Shown here piece after piece: positions 1 to 17,042 of a stretch of 64,000 nt of DNA (position 1 is the first letter of the stretch; each line of letters begins with the position of its first letter). A program made the translations under genes and the position numbers. The DNA is taken from contig NC_089445.1 of NCBI RefSeq assembly GCF_026210795.1, positions 2,604,001 to 2,668,000 of the forward strand, written 5' to 3'. The notes under the pieces are model-generated. The model did no database searches, was not told where the DNA came from, and was given only the letters and a program-made list of their open reading frames with translations. This DNA is from Rhizophagus irregularis. Lineage: Eukaryota > Glomeromycota > Glomeromycetes > Glomerales > Glomeraceae.

Positions 1-429
1 TAAACCTCTATTGTATTGGAAACTTTCAATGAAAATTCTATTGGAATTAAAGGTCTAAATAAGAAGTATTGGAAATTTACTGGATTAGAGTTAACTAAAT
101 TGAAAAACTTGGCCGAGATTGTTTGAGCCTCACTTTGTAACAGTTCAAGCAATAAATTCAAGTTCGCAATTACTATTGTGTTTTTTGTTAGAATTTTATC
201 AAGACAAATTTAACAAATAATTCAAATAATTGAAACACATATTTAAAGGCATGCCATGATTATTAAAATTGGGAATATATATACCGGATTTCTATTTTTT
301 TTTTTAATTCATTTATAGCAATAATTCAAAATTTCAATTTCGAAATACCACACAAATTTTGCTATAAGTCTAATGAAACTTTACGAGAAATGTTAACTGA
401 ACACTGAGCGAAATGAGTACTAATCAGTT
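1..429. other. AT-rich flank without a gene
   Basis: No open frame is supported here. The stretch around 181-245 resembles 8356-8430 (shared words such as TTTTTGTTAGAATTTT and TTTAACAAATAA), so it appears to be the decayed upstream flank of the kinase relic that follows. Confidence 0.4.
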
Positions 430-1853
430 ACTAGTTATAATAATTACGAATTATTATTAAAGCAGGAGATAATATCAGCTGGAAAATAAATTAATAAAAG
501 ACATGATTGAAGGGCTTAAAATACTACATAATGAAATATCGTCCATCAAGATTATCGCAGTGGAAATACTTTTAATATAAACAGGTGATTTTGAGAGGTT
601 TATTAAATAATTCTTTGTGATAAAAATATGCTAATATATAATTTTAGTATGATTAGTGGGAATTAATAATAGGTAGAAGACCGTTTTGGAATACGAGTCT
701 TAATGTATTGAAATACATCACAAATATACCTGAAAGTTATATAGTATACAACACTGAACCGTAATTCCAAATGAAAGACCGATATTTATGATAAATTTAC
801 TCGTTATGGTAGTAAATTAAATTACAAAATATAGAAGAATATGAAAGATTTCAAGTTATAAAAGATAAAATATAATTTGAACATCTATACGAACAAATAT
901 CGGTTATTAAGAAAGTTCCCCTTTAATCAAGTTAAATTCAGTTTATTAGTAAGATTGTTGAAAATAAATTTGTTAAAGTCAAAAATAATATTATTGTGGG
1001 TGAATTTAAAATAATTAATTAAATTTCACAGACTGATTATGAATATGCTATGTTGCTTTATTAATCAAACTGATATTTTTTCAGTTTCTTCTCAATTTAG
1101 GTGAAATTGATGAAAGCACCGTTAGAATTTGCTTTATGCTGACCATGCACTTGTAAGAAAATTCAAAAAGTATGGAATAATCCAGCTAAAATCATAAATT
1201 CACCTGATATTGGGCCTATAACACAAATAATCCAGACGCTATCTATAAAAATAGACTGTTAAAATGATAAAATCAATAAGTTAGTAAGTAGCTAGTGCAT
1301 AATAAACAGTTAAATTTTATTATCATTACAGGACCCAGAAATATATATATAAGGGTCAGGTTTGAGTCTGCGTACTTTGAACTAAAAAAATCATGAAAAT
1401 CTTTCCTTTTTAGATAATTTTTGATAATTCCAGTTAGAATTTTATTTCCTATTATAGTAACCGACTGACATTATCATAATTCTGGCCCTGAAAAAATTAA
1501 TTTTTTTCGTCACCTGACCCCTATATATATATTTCTGGGTCCTATCATTACTCTCGATTAACTAATATTAAATTTTCTTTAACAAAGAATATGGTTTATA
1601 TTTAAAAACAAGTTGTTAAAGACGGCAAATATAAAATAATTGTATTACAAAATCCTGAACTTGTAAAATTTATAAATACGATATTACTTTAGATACAAAA
1701 AACTTAAATATTATTGTGAAGATAAGAATGATGGCAAATGTACACATACTTTTCTTTTCGCGACACGTATATATAAATCAATCAAAACTAGTTTAACTTG
1801 CTTTTCTATTTTTTGTAATTACTTACTAACAAAGAACTCGAATTCGATGTTGG
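430..1853 (+). pseudogene. Decayed kinase copy (same family as the genes at 15.1, 19.4 and 40.0 kb)
   Basis: The plus strand carries broken pieces of the kinase found intact at 19.4-21.8 kb. About 480-570 gives the catalytic-loop region (KDMIEGL, then HQDY and SGN), followed by an abrupt loss of the activation loop. About 650-700 gives fragments of the segment with MIMWELMTGRRPFW. About 1180-1270 matches the linker NPTKI...SPDIGPI. Two of the short 3' exons are also recognisable: about 1690-1735 (LKYYCEDKND) and about 1820-1853 (LTKELEFD). Stops and indels lie between all pieces, and a MITE sits in the former intron at 1330-1543. No start or first exon is seen. The match to the paralogues is clear; inactivity is inferred from the breaks. 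Confidence 0.75.
1330..1543. mobile_element. hAT-like MITE, AGGACCC family, copy 1
   Basis: The 214-bp element begins AGGACCCAGAAATATATATA and ends with the inverted form, TATATATATTTCTGGGTCCT. It is flanked by an exact 8-bp direct repeat, ATCATTAC, at 1322-1329 and 1544-1551. It shares internal words with the copies at 13396 and 55138 (ATCATGAAAATCTTTCC, GACTGACATTATCATAATTC, GGCCCTGAAAAAAT). An 8-bp duplication is typical of hAT transposons. There is no coding capacity. Confidence 0.9.
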
Positions 1854-1863
1854 TAATAATACA

Positions 1864-2416
1864 AATTTCAATAAATCTAAATATTGCACCAGAAATATTT
1901 GAGTGCAGTTTTTCAAAAGAATCTTATATATACAGTATGGTAAAGCTTGATTACTGCAAGTGCAAAGACAAGAACACTTCCAATAATGATACTGAATATA
2001 CTGAATGTAAAATTAATAAACAAACATTTAAATGATTGTGATAGAGAATCTAAAATATAACATCTGCAGCAAAAGAGTAAATAGAAAATTCATCAGGTAT
2101 TTACATTTTAGGATATTTAGATATTTGCAAATTTTCAGACCATTTGAAATCAATTTTAAAAAGAAATTTTTAGAATTAATCCGAATATCCCTAACGATAT
2201 ACGAGTTAAATAGATTTTTATGGATTATGATTTTCGATAATTTACAAGAACTAATGTTAAAAATTTCATAATTCCATAATAAACTATTTTTCTTAAAATA
2301 CAATAAAACTATGTATTACGGATGAGGTGAATTATATTATGGGTTGACGTAACAAGATGTTAAAGAGTGGATTAACTTAATGGTACAATTCATTTATAAA
2401 ATAAAATCAATATATA
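1864..2416. other. Intergenic, AT-rich
   Basis: Only short overlapping open frames of biased Ile/Lys/Phe composition occur on both strands, with no recognisable domain. This is the 3' flank of the USP7-like gene. Confidence 0.4.
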
Positions 2417-7750
<5,334 letters not shown>

Positions 7751-8355
7751 ATCCTCGGTAGCTGTTTGGTCAAAAATTATTGTTTCCGTCCTTGAGTAAA
7801 TCAGTAAAATGGTAACATCTACTCGTTAATAATCTTTTCGTTTTATATAAATTTATCTGCTATATAGTATGTATTAATTAACCAAGAAAATCTACAGGTT
7901 TGTCTAAAATTCTTCAAAAATATATATATATATATATAGGAGTACCTCACTAAACTGCACTATATTCTGCTGTAATATTATTCGAAAATAATCACCAAAT
8001 ACAAGAGTAGAACAATACCTAAGTTGTTTTATTTGAATGCAAAAATTTCATGAGCAAATGCATGTCTTTTATAAACAAGGAATGATCGACATACCTTGTT
8101 GCAAATACCCGGTACTTTTACATGAGTTACATGGGTTACACAATTGACTTTACAATTATTTATACATATAAAGTATGGGTATTTTAAAAAATCTCAGCTG
8201 GGTTATGTTACACGGCTACAAGGGTATATTAATTTACAAATATATGTAAAAAACAATGTTCTAATAAAACTAGGTATAACATATCTGCAGTTTTTTATCT
8301 TTAGGTAAATTTTGTTATAGTGAAATATTAGAAGTTTTATATACAGTATGTGTTT
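7751..8355. other. Intergenic, upstream of the USP7-like gene
   Basis: AT-rich sequence with a short (TA)n run near 7919-7938. It should contain the USP7-like promoter, but no clear TATA or initiator can be assigned. No gene is seen. Confidence 0.4.
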
Positions 8356-9060
8356 TTGTTAGAATTTTGTAAAAACAACTTTAACAAATAAATGAGTTTT
8401 AAATTATTAGTTAATTGCACATTTAAAAAAATATTTAATAGCTATTCGGCACTTTGAGCCGAATTACTAACGCTACCTAAAGGTAGCTGATTTACCCAAT
8501 ATAATTCGTGCCGAATAACTATTATATCTTATATGATGGGTTTCGTCTTCCAATTGCCACAAATACACCTGAAAGTTATATTGAATTAATGCAAAAATGT
8601 TGCCAACTGCTCATTTGGGTTACTACAAAGAAATCAGTAATTCAGTGAGTTCATCAGGTATTAGTGACAACCTGTAACAAAAATAATCCAGATTCTATCT
8701 ATTAGGTAGACCTTTAAATGAAATGATAAAATCTGTTGATTTTACAAGAAGTTTGAGATTAAAAAGCCAAATATTAGACTTGATAATAAATTTTTTTTAT
8801 ACACTGCCTTTTAATATTAATTGGTCGAAAACAATATTAAAATAATTAAAGTATTACGAAAATATTAAGTATTGTAAATATAAGAATGATAGTAAATGCA
8901 TGCATCATATTATTTTTACAACATATATTACAAAATTTATGATTTTTTTTTTTGATATAAAGTTTGCAATTATAGTCTTCTATTTAATTTTTAACTACAT
9001 TATGTAGATTGTTAACTTTGGTATTTATTCTTTGAACTCCATGTATGGTAAGTTTAGTAT
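8356..9060 (+). pseudogene. Second decayed kinase fragment
   Basis: About 8530-8615 encodes a broken version of the kinase segment GLRPPIVTNTPEGYIELMQKCW; 8680-8770 matches the SRPL..MIKS.DFTRSLRLKS linker. About 8850-8895 resembles the LKYC...KNDG exon. Frame breaks separate the pieces, and the N-lobe and catalytic loop are missing. The left flank matches the flank of the relic at 430, so both probably come from one duplicated ancestor. A TA-flanked MITE (8438-8522) lies inside. Confidence 0.65.
8438..8522. mobile_element. 85-bp MITE with TA target duplication
   Basis: The ends are ATAGCTATTCGGCAC and, inverted, GTGCCGAATAACTAT (15 bp, one mismatch). The element is bounded by TA on both sides, as for Tc1/mariner-type (Stowaway-like) elements. 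The centre holds a small hairpin, CTACCTAAAGGTAG. Confidence 0.65.
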
Positions 9061-9708
9061 GCATACGGATGTAATAATACACGTTTCACAAAGAATAAAG
9101 GTATTTAAATTCATTAAATGTATATACTTCCAAAATAGTCGACCTAAATAGTTTATGAAGTAGCATTAATATTATCCGAGTTAAAATTTTTTTCCTCTTC
9201 CATGCAATTAAGAAAGTTATTGAATGGAATTATTATCGCTAGCTTCTACTATTGTACATGTAATTTAATAAATAAATAGTTAAGCAATAATTGAAGAAAA
9301 GTTCAATTGTTAATAAAAAATAATTTTTGAAATATTTTTTAATTTTGAATAATATAAATTTATTAAATTACGTCTAGTGATTTCAGTAATTTCTCATTTT
9401 TTATTAAAATATATCTGATTAAATTTAAAGAATATTCAACTTTCTCTAAAGTCAATCTTTAAATTTTTTTAATATACAGATAGAATACAAATATGTACAT
9501 ATTACAGAAAAGATAGATACGGTCATTGTCAACGATTTTCAAGTTGTACTATACTGACGCCATAAGATCACAAGAATTATTTGTCAAATTGTTTAACTTT
9601 CGTGTACATGTAACAATCGTGACACTATGATCACTCATCTCATCTTTCACTATTGTCAACAATTTTTTATACTCTTACAAATCTATATATACTTTTTACT
9701 TATTAACT
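9061..9708. other. Intergenic, AT-rich
   Basis: No gene, repeat or RNA structure is supported in this stretch. Confidence 0.4.
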
Positions 9709-9868
9709 CTTTCCTCTCTCACTTTTCCTATCGTTCTTCCCCTTAGTATTCCTCCTGTTTTTTCTGCTCCCTCTGTTTTTTCTTCTCCTCCCTCTCTCGT
9801 TTCTATCTTTTCTTTCTTCCCTTCACTTCTTCCCCTTCCTTCCCTCCTTTCTCACTTCCTTCGTTCAT
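9709..9868. repeat. Pyrimidine tract on the plus strand
   Basis: About 160 bp of almost pure C/T with many TCC, CTC and TTCC runs, very unlike the surrounding A+T mix. It directly precedes the GC-richer tandem repeat at 9951. Function is unknown; a triplex-prone or promoter-like role is only a possibility. Confidence 0.6.
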
Positions 9869-9950
9869 ATCTGTTTATTATACTTTTCTTTTTATTACCA
9901 CTTAAAGAAATATTATTGGTATGCTCAGCAGGTAAATATTTGGTGCTTTT

Positions 9951-10270
9951 GTTGGAGCAGAATAATACTATGTATGGGTGGGAGCATAGCGTATTAGCGT
10001 GCTTACTTTGTAAGCCTGTGAATACCAGCTTTGCTGCAGTCTCACAGCTGGTCTGGCTGGAAATTTTTTGGAGCGGTATAGTACTATGCGAGGGTTGGAG
10101 CATAGGCGCTTGCTTTTAGTAAGCTTGTGGGTACCAGCTTACTGCTGCAGTCCTGCGATAGGACCGGATAGTTGTGGAACGGCATGGTGCTGTGCGTAAT
10201 GTTTTTACAGGGTGGACGCATAGTGCGCTAATTGCGCTTCTTAGGAAGTCCCTTTATGGTAGGGCTGTAG
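9951..10270 (+). repeat. Three diverged tandem units, GC-richer island
   Basis: Three related units of about 100-115 bp begin near 9951, 10068 and 10171, each opening with TTGGAGC- or GTGGAAC-like sequence. They share GGAGCATAG/GGACGCATAG, a TACCAGCTT...CTGCAGTC block in the first two, and a TGTGCG-like or ATGCGAGG-like block. Base composition is clearly richer in G+C than the flanks. The short open frames inside look incidental. I do not recognise the repeat family. Confidence 0.55.
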
Positions 10271-10307
10271 TATTTTATTATTACATTTTAATGATTTATT
10301 TGATATA

Positions 10308-10544
10308 AGGCCGGGCAAAAAAAAATTTAGATTCTTGTGACCCGGACGGGTCAGTTTTTCGAAAAATGGAAATTTTTTTTTTTATAGTAAAAATTTTCAT
10401 CACGTGATTTTAAGTTTTTGGCCAATGTGCGTAAAAAAATTTTACATATGAAAAAATTTTTACATATATAAAAAAAATGCCGGCCGACCGGGTCATTTTT
10501 TAAAATTTTATGTCACGAGAATCTAAAAAATTTTTTTGTCCTGC
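10308..10544. mobile_element. Non-autonomous element with terminal inverted repeats (AGGCCGGGC)
   Basis: The left end AGGCCGGGCAAAAAAA and, about 20 bp further in, TTTAGATTCTTGTGAC are mirrored at the right end by GTCACGAGAATCTAAA and TTTTTTTGTCCTGCCT. The inner CCGGACGGGTCA and TGCCGGCCGACCGGGTCA also mirror each other partly. No clear target duplication is visible, so exact borders are uncertain. Confidence 0.6.
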
Positions 10545-10779
10545 CTAATATACTATTTTTTTTTTTGACCTTTTAATCTAGATAATTTATTCTCCGCATA
10601 TTTCAAATCATCTTTGTTTCAGGTTTTGTATAATTTCCTTACGAAAATTAATCTATACATGATAGAAATGCATTAATAAAGGCTTAAATATTAATAAATT
10701 ACAAAATCATTTGCACACCGGCCTTGTTTTTTATTTAAATAGATATATCCAAATGAAAAAAAATTTTAAAGCAAAAACA

Positions 10780-12720
10780 ATGACCCTAATGTAAATCACC
10801 ATGTATAATATATAAATTAACAAAATTTGAAAAGTTTAAAACTAGTGATAATGCATAAATTAATAGATTTATAAACTTGTATGATAAATATGGATTTATT
10901 TGCATCTTCCGATAGAATTTTTCTAAATTAATTTCTATCGGAAATACATAATAATTAATACTTGGTAAATAAAAAAGAATTTGAATTTTTAATCATCAAA
11001 TATATTCCTTAGCCATTGTATCCTTTCGTATATTAATATTTCTTTTTTTGATATCCTGCGTAATACTAAAATATCTTCAAGAATAAAAAAAATACAACCA
11101 TTTAATTTTACTTTCAATTCACTTAAAATTAGTGTTACAATCTGTTTCATACGTATTAAAAAAAATGTTGATTTTCCTATTTTTAATACTACTAAATGTA
11201 TCTTAATTATGAGCCTTCAATTAATTTGGCTCAACAATGCGAATACAGTAATATTTTATTAAAAATAACATTTTATCATAACATAAAAAGGAATACTACC
11301 AAATTTATGATTATTTTTAAAATTAAAACGAATTAAGCGAGTTTATCCGTATAGTAACGCTTCTCAAAACCAACCTCATAATTGATATTTATTATCATTT
11401 TTTAATATTTCTTGAATCACTTGAATTCTTATAACTATTCACATTTGGTTAGAATAACTAACTATAAATAATTCTAATTATTCTTTGAACAATTTTTAAT
11501 CATTTAATATAATATTACTATAGCAACACTTTATTATTACTATGATAAATTTTCAACATGGTACGTATGATATAACCCTTCGATCTACTAGACAAAGTTT
11601 AGTAAGCGCATTATCAACCTTTGACCCTAATAAAAAAAACAACATAATTATAAAGAACGAAAGAACGAACTTACTATGAACACAAAAAAAAAATTTAACC
11701 GTTTGAAGTAACTACTTTCATTTTCCTTCAGAATTATCTTACAATACTTTGTTAACTATTGCACATCGTAGTGTATAAAAGAACTAAATGAATTATTCTG
11801 TTAATTAAATCATTTCAACGGAAATATGTGATGTCCGCAAAATTGTAGAAAACTGTTACGCCACCAAGGGATTTCTTCACCATCTTCCGTGGGGATTTGA
11901 TAGACTACCTATAATTTAGGAAAGAAAATGTTAATGACGTTCCCAAATTAAAAAAAATATTTTATTAGATAATTATATTATGACCAATCTTACGGAAATA
12001 TCGAAAAATAAAGTGATCGTAGTAACGAATTTGTATAACTTGTAACGCCTTTGTTCTTCAATCCGATAAATCCGACACATTCCATCTTCATCTTTGAATC
12101 ATAACCATATGAAAAGGTTAAAAACAAAGCCAGGGACATTAAAGGTTATCGTAATAAATGGGATATTTGCGAATCGAGCAATGAACAAGATAATTTACGC
12201 CATAAAACACCTGTAAGTATCATGATATTGGTCGAATCATTCTTGATTAATTTGATTAATTTACAAGTTTGGTTTTCGTAAGGGACAAACAGTTTATGTA
12301 GTTCAGAAAGAAATCGTGTAAAACCCCTGATCTTCTTCGATGAGCAACATATTATGTTGGGTTTTCAGGATTCCACGATACTGGACGAAATCGTTATTAC
12401 AATTGCCAAAGGGAAATAAGAAAATTCTCCCAAGAAAAAAAAAATTTGAATTAATTAAATAGATTCATTCATTTTGTTGAAACTATCACAACATACCGTT
12501 TCCAAGTTTCAGCTTCGAATTCTACGCTTGTTATACTTGTTATACACTACTCCAAATTTCGCCAATTTGTTACAAGATAATGCGTTATGTTCAAAGTCTT
12601 TAAATCTCCAAGCATAATTATAATTTCAAAACCTATTATAAATAAACGAAATATTGGAATATTTCAAATTTAATACATCAAAAGAGGGAATATTGAAGAT
12701 GGATTTGAATTTTATTACAA
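10780..12720 (-). pseudogene. Decayed USP7-like copy
   Basis: This is a degenerate, collinear copy of the middle of the 2417-7750 gene. Matching blocks include 10890-10960 (EFxSED / EIxL region), 11720-11900 (QRV, QDNLEGK region), 11990-12070 (IGLKNKG.TSY.NS, the former Cys box) and 12340-12560 (MATH end, including the sequence after GFTRF). Frameshifts, in-frame stops and lost introns occur throughout. The Cys-box position here reads Ser (AGT) rather than Gly, so both copies in the window lack the nucleophile. The MATH start and the C-terminal ubiquitin-like part are not recognisable. Confidence 0.7.
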
Positions 12721-13395
12721 CGCATTGAATAAATTTAAAAAAGCTATATACTTACAAAGAGATTCAAATCTTTTTTGAATAAAAAAAAAAATCGATAATA
12801 TGTGATGAGCTGTATCTGCTACATTCGCCATGTTTTCGATAGTTGTATTATTATTTTAGTCCTATGATGCTAAATATGTAATGGTCTGTGACCTGTTTGT
12901 AAAAGATACAATTATAAAATATTTCGTTATAATATGTAAAATCTATAACGTTGGCAAATAAATATTTTTTTTGTACCTAATATCAATTCACAGAATAATA
13001 TTATTATTCTAAATTAAATATACAAATAAATGCAAATCAAGATTTAAAACTATTACTAGCTGTAGCCTGTTACGTTGCAACAGGTTAATTCATTATATGG
13101 GCCATTTCCTTTTTCTGTTACGGTTTCGTCTTTCTTCTAAATATAATTAAAATTTTACTACAACTTATGTTAGAGAATGGAGACAACAAAAATGAACAAT
13201 AGAAAAATAGTAGCAAAAAAAATCCTTTTATTTTTATTGGTGTCATTCAACAAAAATGTATAATAATAATAAAAAATGAAAAATTAATTAAAAAAGATTT
13301 ATTTTTAAAAAATGATATTAAAAAATAGGTATTGAAATTTTTTTTCGGTTTGAAAAAATTTTTATAAAAAAAATAAACTACCCTAGCGTTGTGCG

Positions 13396-13629
13396 AGGAC
13401 CCCGAGCAATACTGAAATAGGTAACAAGAAATAACGCGTAGAATAGGCTAAAATAATCATGAAAATCTTTCCTTTTTTAGATAAATTTTGATAACGTTGG
13501 TAAGAAATATATTACTTTATTTAGTAACTGACTGACATTATCATAATTCCGGCCCTGAAAAAATGCGTAGAGCTAATAGTAAAATTTTGCCAATTTCCTA
13601 TGACCTATTTATATATTGTTCGGGGTCCT
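13396..13629. mobile_element. hAT-like MITE, AGGACCC family, copy 2
   Basis: The 234-bp element starts AGGACCCCGAGC and ends GTTCGGGGTCCT, giving a 10-bp perfect terminal inverted repeat. The 8-bp target duplication is GTTGTGCG at 13388-13395 and 13630-13637. Internal words are shared with the copies at 1330 and 55138. It is absent from duplication copy B and so inserted after, or within, DNA added to copy A. Confidence 0.92.
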
Positions 13630-13882
13630 GTTGTGCGGTGACAAATAATTTATTTTATTTTATTTTTTTTTATTTTATTTCTAAAAGAGTAGTAGATCTA
13701 AGACTATTACAAATAAAAGTAGATAGCATTTTCATGCGAAATAACTAATATGCGTGTATAGAACCCAGAACTTCATCCCCCTTCGGGACCTCACTCTTCG
13801 GTCAAAACTATTCGAATAAATAGGACTAATCAAATGGTGCGGTGACAAATAATGAGTGAAGAATAAGATTTTATCTACTGAT

Positions 13883-14146
13883 CAGGGACGATGATTTTTT
13901 GTGATCACAGAATTTCACAGAAAATCACAAAATTTGGCTATAAAATGTTGATAATTTTCAAGTTTTTGGCCTGATTTAGGATTTGAAATTATTATAATTC
14001 CGGCAGACACTAAATTTGGCCAGAATTTACGAATCGTAATGTTGGCCAACCTTGCATAATTCTGGCCAAATCACAAAATTTCACAAAATTTACTTTTATC
14101 ACACACAAAATTTACTTTATACCGCCGCAAAAAATCATCGTCCCTG
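13883..14146. mobile_element. hAT-like MITE with CAGGGACG ends
   Basis: The 264-bp element starts CAGGGACGATGATTTTTTG and ends with the inverted form CAAAAAATCATCGTCCCTG. The exact 8-bp direct repeat CTACTGAT flanks it at 13875-13882 and 14147-14154. The interior has AAAATTTCACAAAATTT-type repeats and no open frame. Ends and duplication length are typical of hAT elements. Confidence 0.9.
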
Positions 14147-14404
14147 CTACTGATTTTACATGGTCACGTGATCAGTGCTGAACATCAAAATTTCACTATC
14201 ACGTGGTTTTTGGCCCGCATTACGGCATTATGACTAACGTGTGAAAATAAACAGTGACGAATAATGTGACAAATAAGTTTTTGCCCACTCGAAAAAACCG
14301 TCCTCAGATATAGTAGAGGGTGTGATGCCTATGATGAATATTTTCCACGTAATCGTGAAAATTTGATGGTGTTACTTGGAAAATTTTTTTTTGGGTAACG
14401 ATAA

Positions 14405-14720
14405 AATAATGGTGCTCGCCAATCCGATCACTGGTCCAAACCTAAAGGGCAGTGATGTGCATTGGAAGCTTTCTAATGGTTCAAATGCAATATCACTGCA
14501 GTAAAAGGGAAAAGAACAAAAAATCAAAAAAGGAAAATAAAAATCCGGTTTAAAAAAACCGTGAAAGGAAAAAAAAATTATTATTAAAAAAAATCAGTCT
14601 CAAAAGAACCGGAAGGAAGAAAAAAAAAATTTCTAAAAAAAAAAAAACCGATTTTTAAAAGAACAAAAAAAAAAAAAATCTAATTTTCAAAACCCGGAAA
14701 AAAAAATTTCCTCGACAGAC
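14405..14720 (+). mobile_element. A-rich SINE-like repeat with nested remnant MITE (14450-14498)
   Basis: The stretch begins with a tRNA-like segment (GATCACTGGTCCAAACCTAA, which resembles a B-box). It continues as an A-rich body with repeated CCGGTTTAAAAAAACCG-type words. At 14450-14498 sits a 49-bp remnant of the CAGTGATGTGCATTGGA element that is 171 bp long in duplication copy B. The SINE assignment is inference from the B-box-like word and the A-rich body. Confidence 0.4.
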
Positions 14721-15003
14721 GATCAAACACGAAAGTGGTTATCATGCTACCCAATTTAAGGAGGGTAATAAATATGATCCCGTTATGGTAATCTGTCGAA
14801 AGACTGTGTTCCTTTTTGAAACTTAGGATGATCGGCATTTAATTAATTATTCTTGAAAAAAACAAAATACAGTAAATATTATCTAATAAATGCCAAGACT
14901 TTAGCTAATTACTGATAAATAAATATCCCATGGAGAATGGTATAAGAATTTTCTTTAAGCTGATCGTTTCTTTAACATCGTGCTACAAGCAAATTAGTGC
15001 AAC

Positions 15004-15010
15004 TATAAAA
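15004..15010 (+). promoter_or_regulatory. TATA-like box of kinase copy A
   Basis: TATAAAA lies 61 bp before the ATG at 15065. The same word lies exactly 61 bp before the ATG of copy B (19365-19371), within conserved upstream sequence. Confidence 0.5.
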
Positions 15011-15064
15011 TGTATATATACTATGGCAGTTTTCAGAGTGCCAGTAAAGAATAAATTTTAAATT

Positions 15065-17042
15065 ATGGATCAATTAATCGACTCATCAAATGACACATCT
15101 GTAAGTCATCCATCAATTGACTTATCGAATTACACATCTTTAAGTCTTCCATCAATTAACTTATCAAATAACACGTCTTTGAGTTATCCACCAATTGACC
15201 AAACTAAGGAACTAATATCTTTAAATTATCTAACACAGAACACGCTTAAATCTGAGGTTAAAAAATGTACTGAATGTAATAAGGAAGAAAATTTTGCGAA
15301 TGAAATGCATGTGATTCGTCATCCATATCATAAAGAAGCAACAGTTACTCTAAGTGGAAATAAAGTAATTGATGATTTTATAATCAGTATACTAAGTAAT
15401 CGTACCAATTATAAACATAAAAGATTGGTGAATTTGGAATTTGTTCCATATGAAAGGTTTAAGAATATAAAATTTATCGCTGAAGGAGGATTTAGTAAAA
15501 TTTATAAAGCTACTTGGATTGATGGTCCATTAACTAGCAAATGGGATTATGAAAAAAAAGAATTTATTCGTAAAGGTAGAAAAACAGTTGCTCTCAAAGA
15601 ACTTAATAATTCTAAAAACATTGAATCTAAAGAGTTAAATGAGGTACAGTATCATCTTGTTAATTCATAGATATTAAGTTTAAAAATAACTATACTAACT
15701 AACATTATTTTAGCTTAAAATATTTTATAATTTTATTTTAAAACATACTTATTCTAATGATACTGATAATAAGACTAATCGATATTTCGGAATCACTCAA
15801 AATCCCAACACACACAATTTTATGATAATTACAAATTATTACAAATCAGGAGATCTAACACATTATTTCAAAAGATTTTTTTAATATTAGTTGGAGAATG
15901 AAATTAAATAAATTAAGAGACATGATAAAAGGACTTAAAATGCTACATGATGAAGGTGTTATCCATCAAGATTATCACAGTGGAAATATTTTTAATGCAG
16001 GAAACAAAGGTGCATCTGCAATAACAGGAGATTTTGGAATAAGTAAATCTGCAATTGAAACATCAGATGATGATAATGAGGTTTATGGGATCATTCCGTA
16101 TGTTGCCCCAGAAGTTTTTCAAGGACAAAAATATACTAAATCATCAGATATATATAGTTTTAGTATGATTATGTGGGAATTAATGACAGGTAGAAGACCA
16201 TTCTGGGATAGAAGCCATGATACAGAACTTATTATTGAAATATGTGATGGTCTTCGACCTCCAATTGTCACAAATGCACCTGAAGGTTATATTGAATTAA
16301 TGCAAAAATGTTGGCATTCTGATCCAAATGAAAGACAAAGTGCTAGTGATGTTTTGAAAGAATTTAACTATCCTAATAATTTGGGTAGATATGATGGTTA
16401 CAATAACCAAACTAAAATCATAAGTTCACCAGATATCGGACCTGTAACAACAAATAATCCAGGCGCCATCTATAAAAGTAGGCCATTAAGTACGATGATA
16501 AAATCTGCCAACTTTACAAGAAGTCTAAGATTAAAAAGTCTAGTATTCGGTAATAAAATTATGTTTTATATCTGCCATAATTTAACAGTTTAGAATTTAA
16601 ATAATATTAATATAATTTATTAATTAAGACAAGAGAAAGTTTAATAATAATTTGATTGAGAATAATAATAATAATAAAGGTATTAAATTAAGTACTATTT
16701 TATCAATTAATTTAATTATAATATTACTAATTCATTTGTAATGATATTGTTTTAGATAAAATCCATAAAAGACTTAAATATTGTGAGGAACAGAATGATG
16801 GTAAATGCAAACAATATTTTTTCATAATATGTACTATCTTACATAAATAATCAAATTTGTTATTTTTCTTGTAGATTACTTAACACAAGAACTCGAATTT
16901 GATATTAATTGTAATACGAATTCTAACAAATCTGAAGACAATGGTAAGCAATTAATAATATTTGTAATACTAATTTTATTTTATTAATATCTATTTTTAT
17001 TATGTAGATTATATTACCAGTGAACTTAATTTTGATATTTAA
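15065..17042 (+). pseudogene. Zinc-ribbon-like/TKL-type protein kinase, copy A, frame-broken in exon 2
   Basis: The exon structure matches copy B: exon 1 15065-15643, exon 2 15715-16549, then 16756-16800 and two short exons ending at TAA 17040-17042. Exon 1 encodes a short N-S-T-rich stretch, a CTEC knuckle and the glycine loop (AEGGFSKIYKATW) with VALKEL. Exon 2 encodes HQDYHSGNIF, GDFGIS, APEVFQGQKYT and WELMTGRRPFW, all catalytic motifs intact. Exon 2 lacks one A right after the acceptor (15715-15721) and two bases near 15867, so the frame is lost between the two sites and restored afterwards. The intervening frame has stops. A shortened protein could start at 15898, but it would lack the N-lobe. 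It is probably a young pseudogene, or a gene needing another acceptor. Confidence 0.8.

Noticed and set aside
2028..2303. Overlapping open frames on both strands downstream of the USP7-like gene
   Set aside because: Biased composition, no domain, and mutual overlap; typical of AT-rich spacer.
9852..10119. Opposing open frames over the GC-rich tandem repeat
   Set aside because: They end at repeat boundaries, lack domains, and are not kept from one repeat unit to the next.
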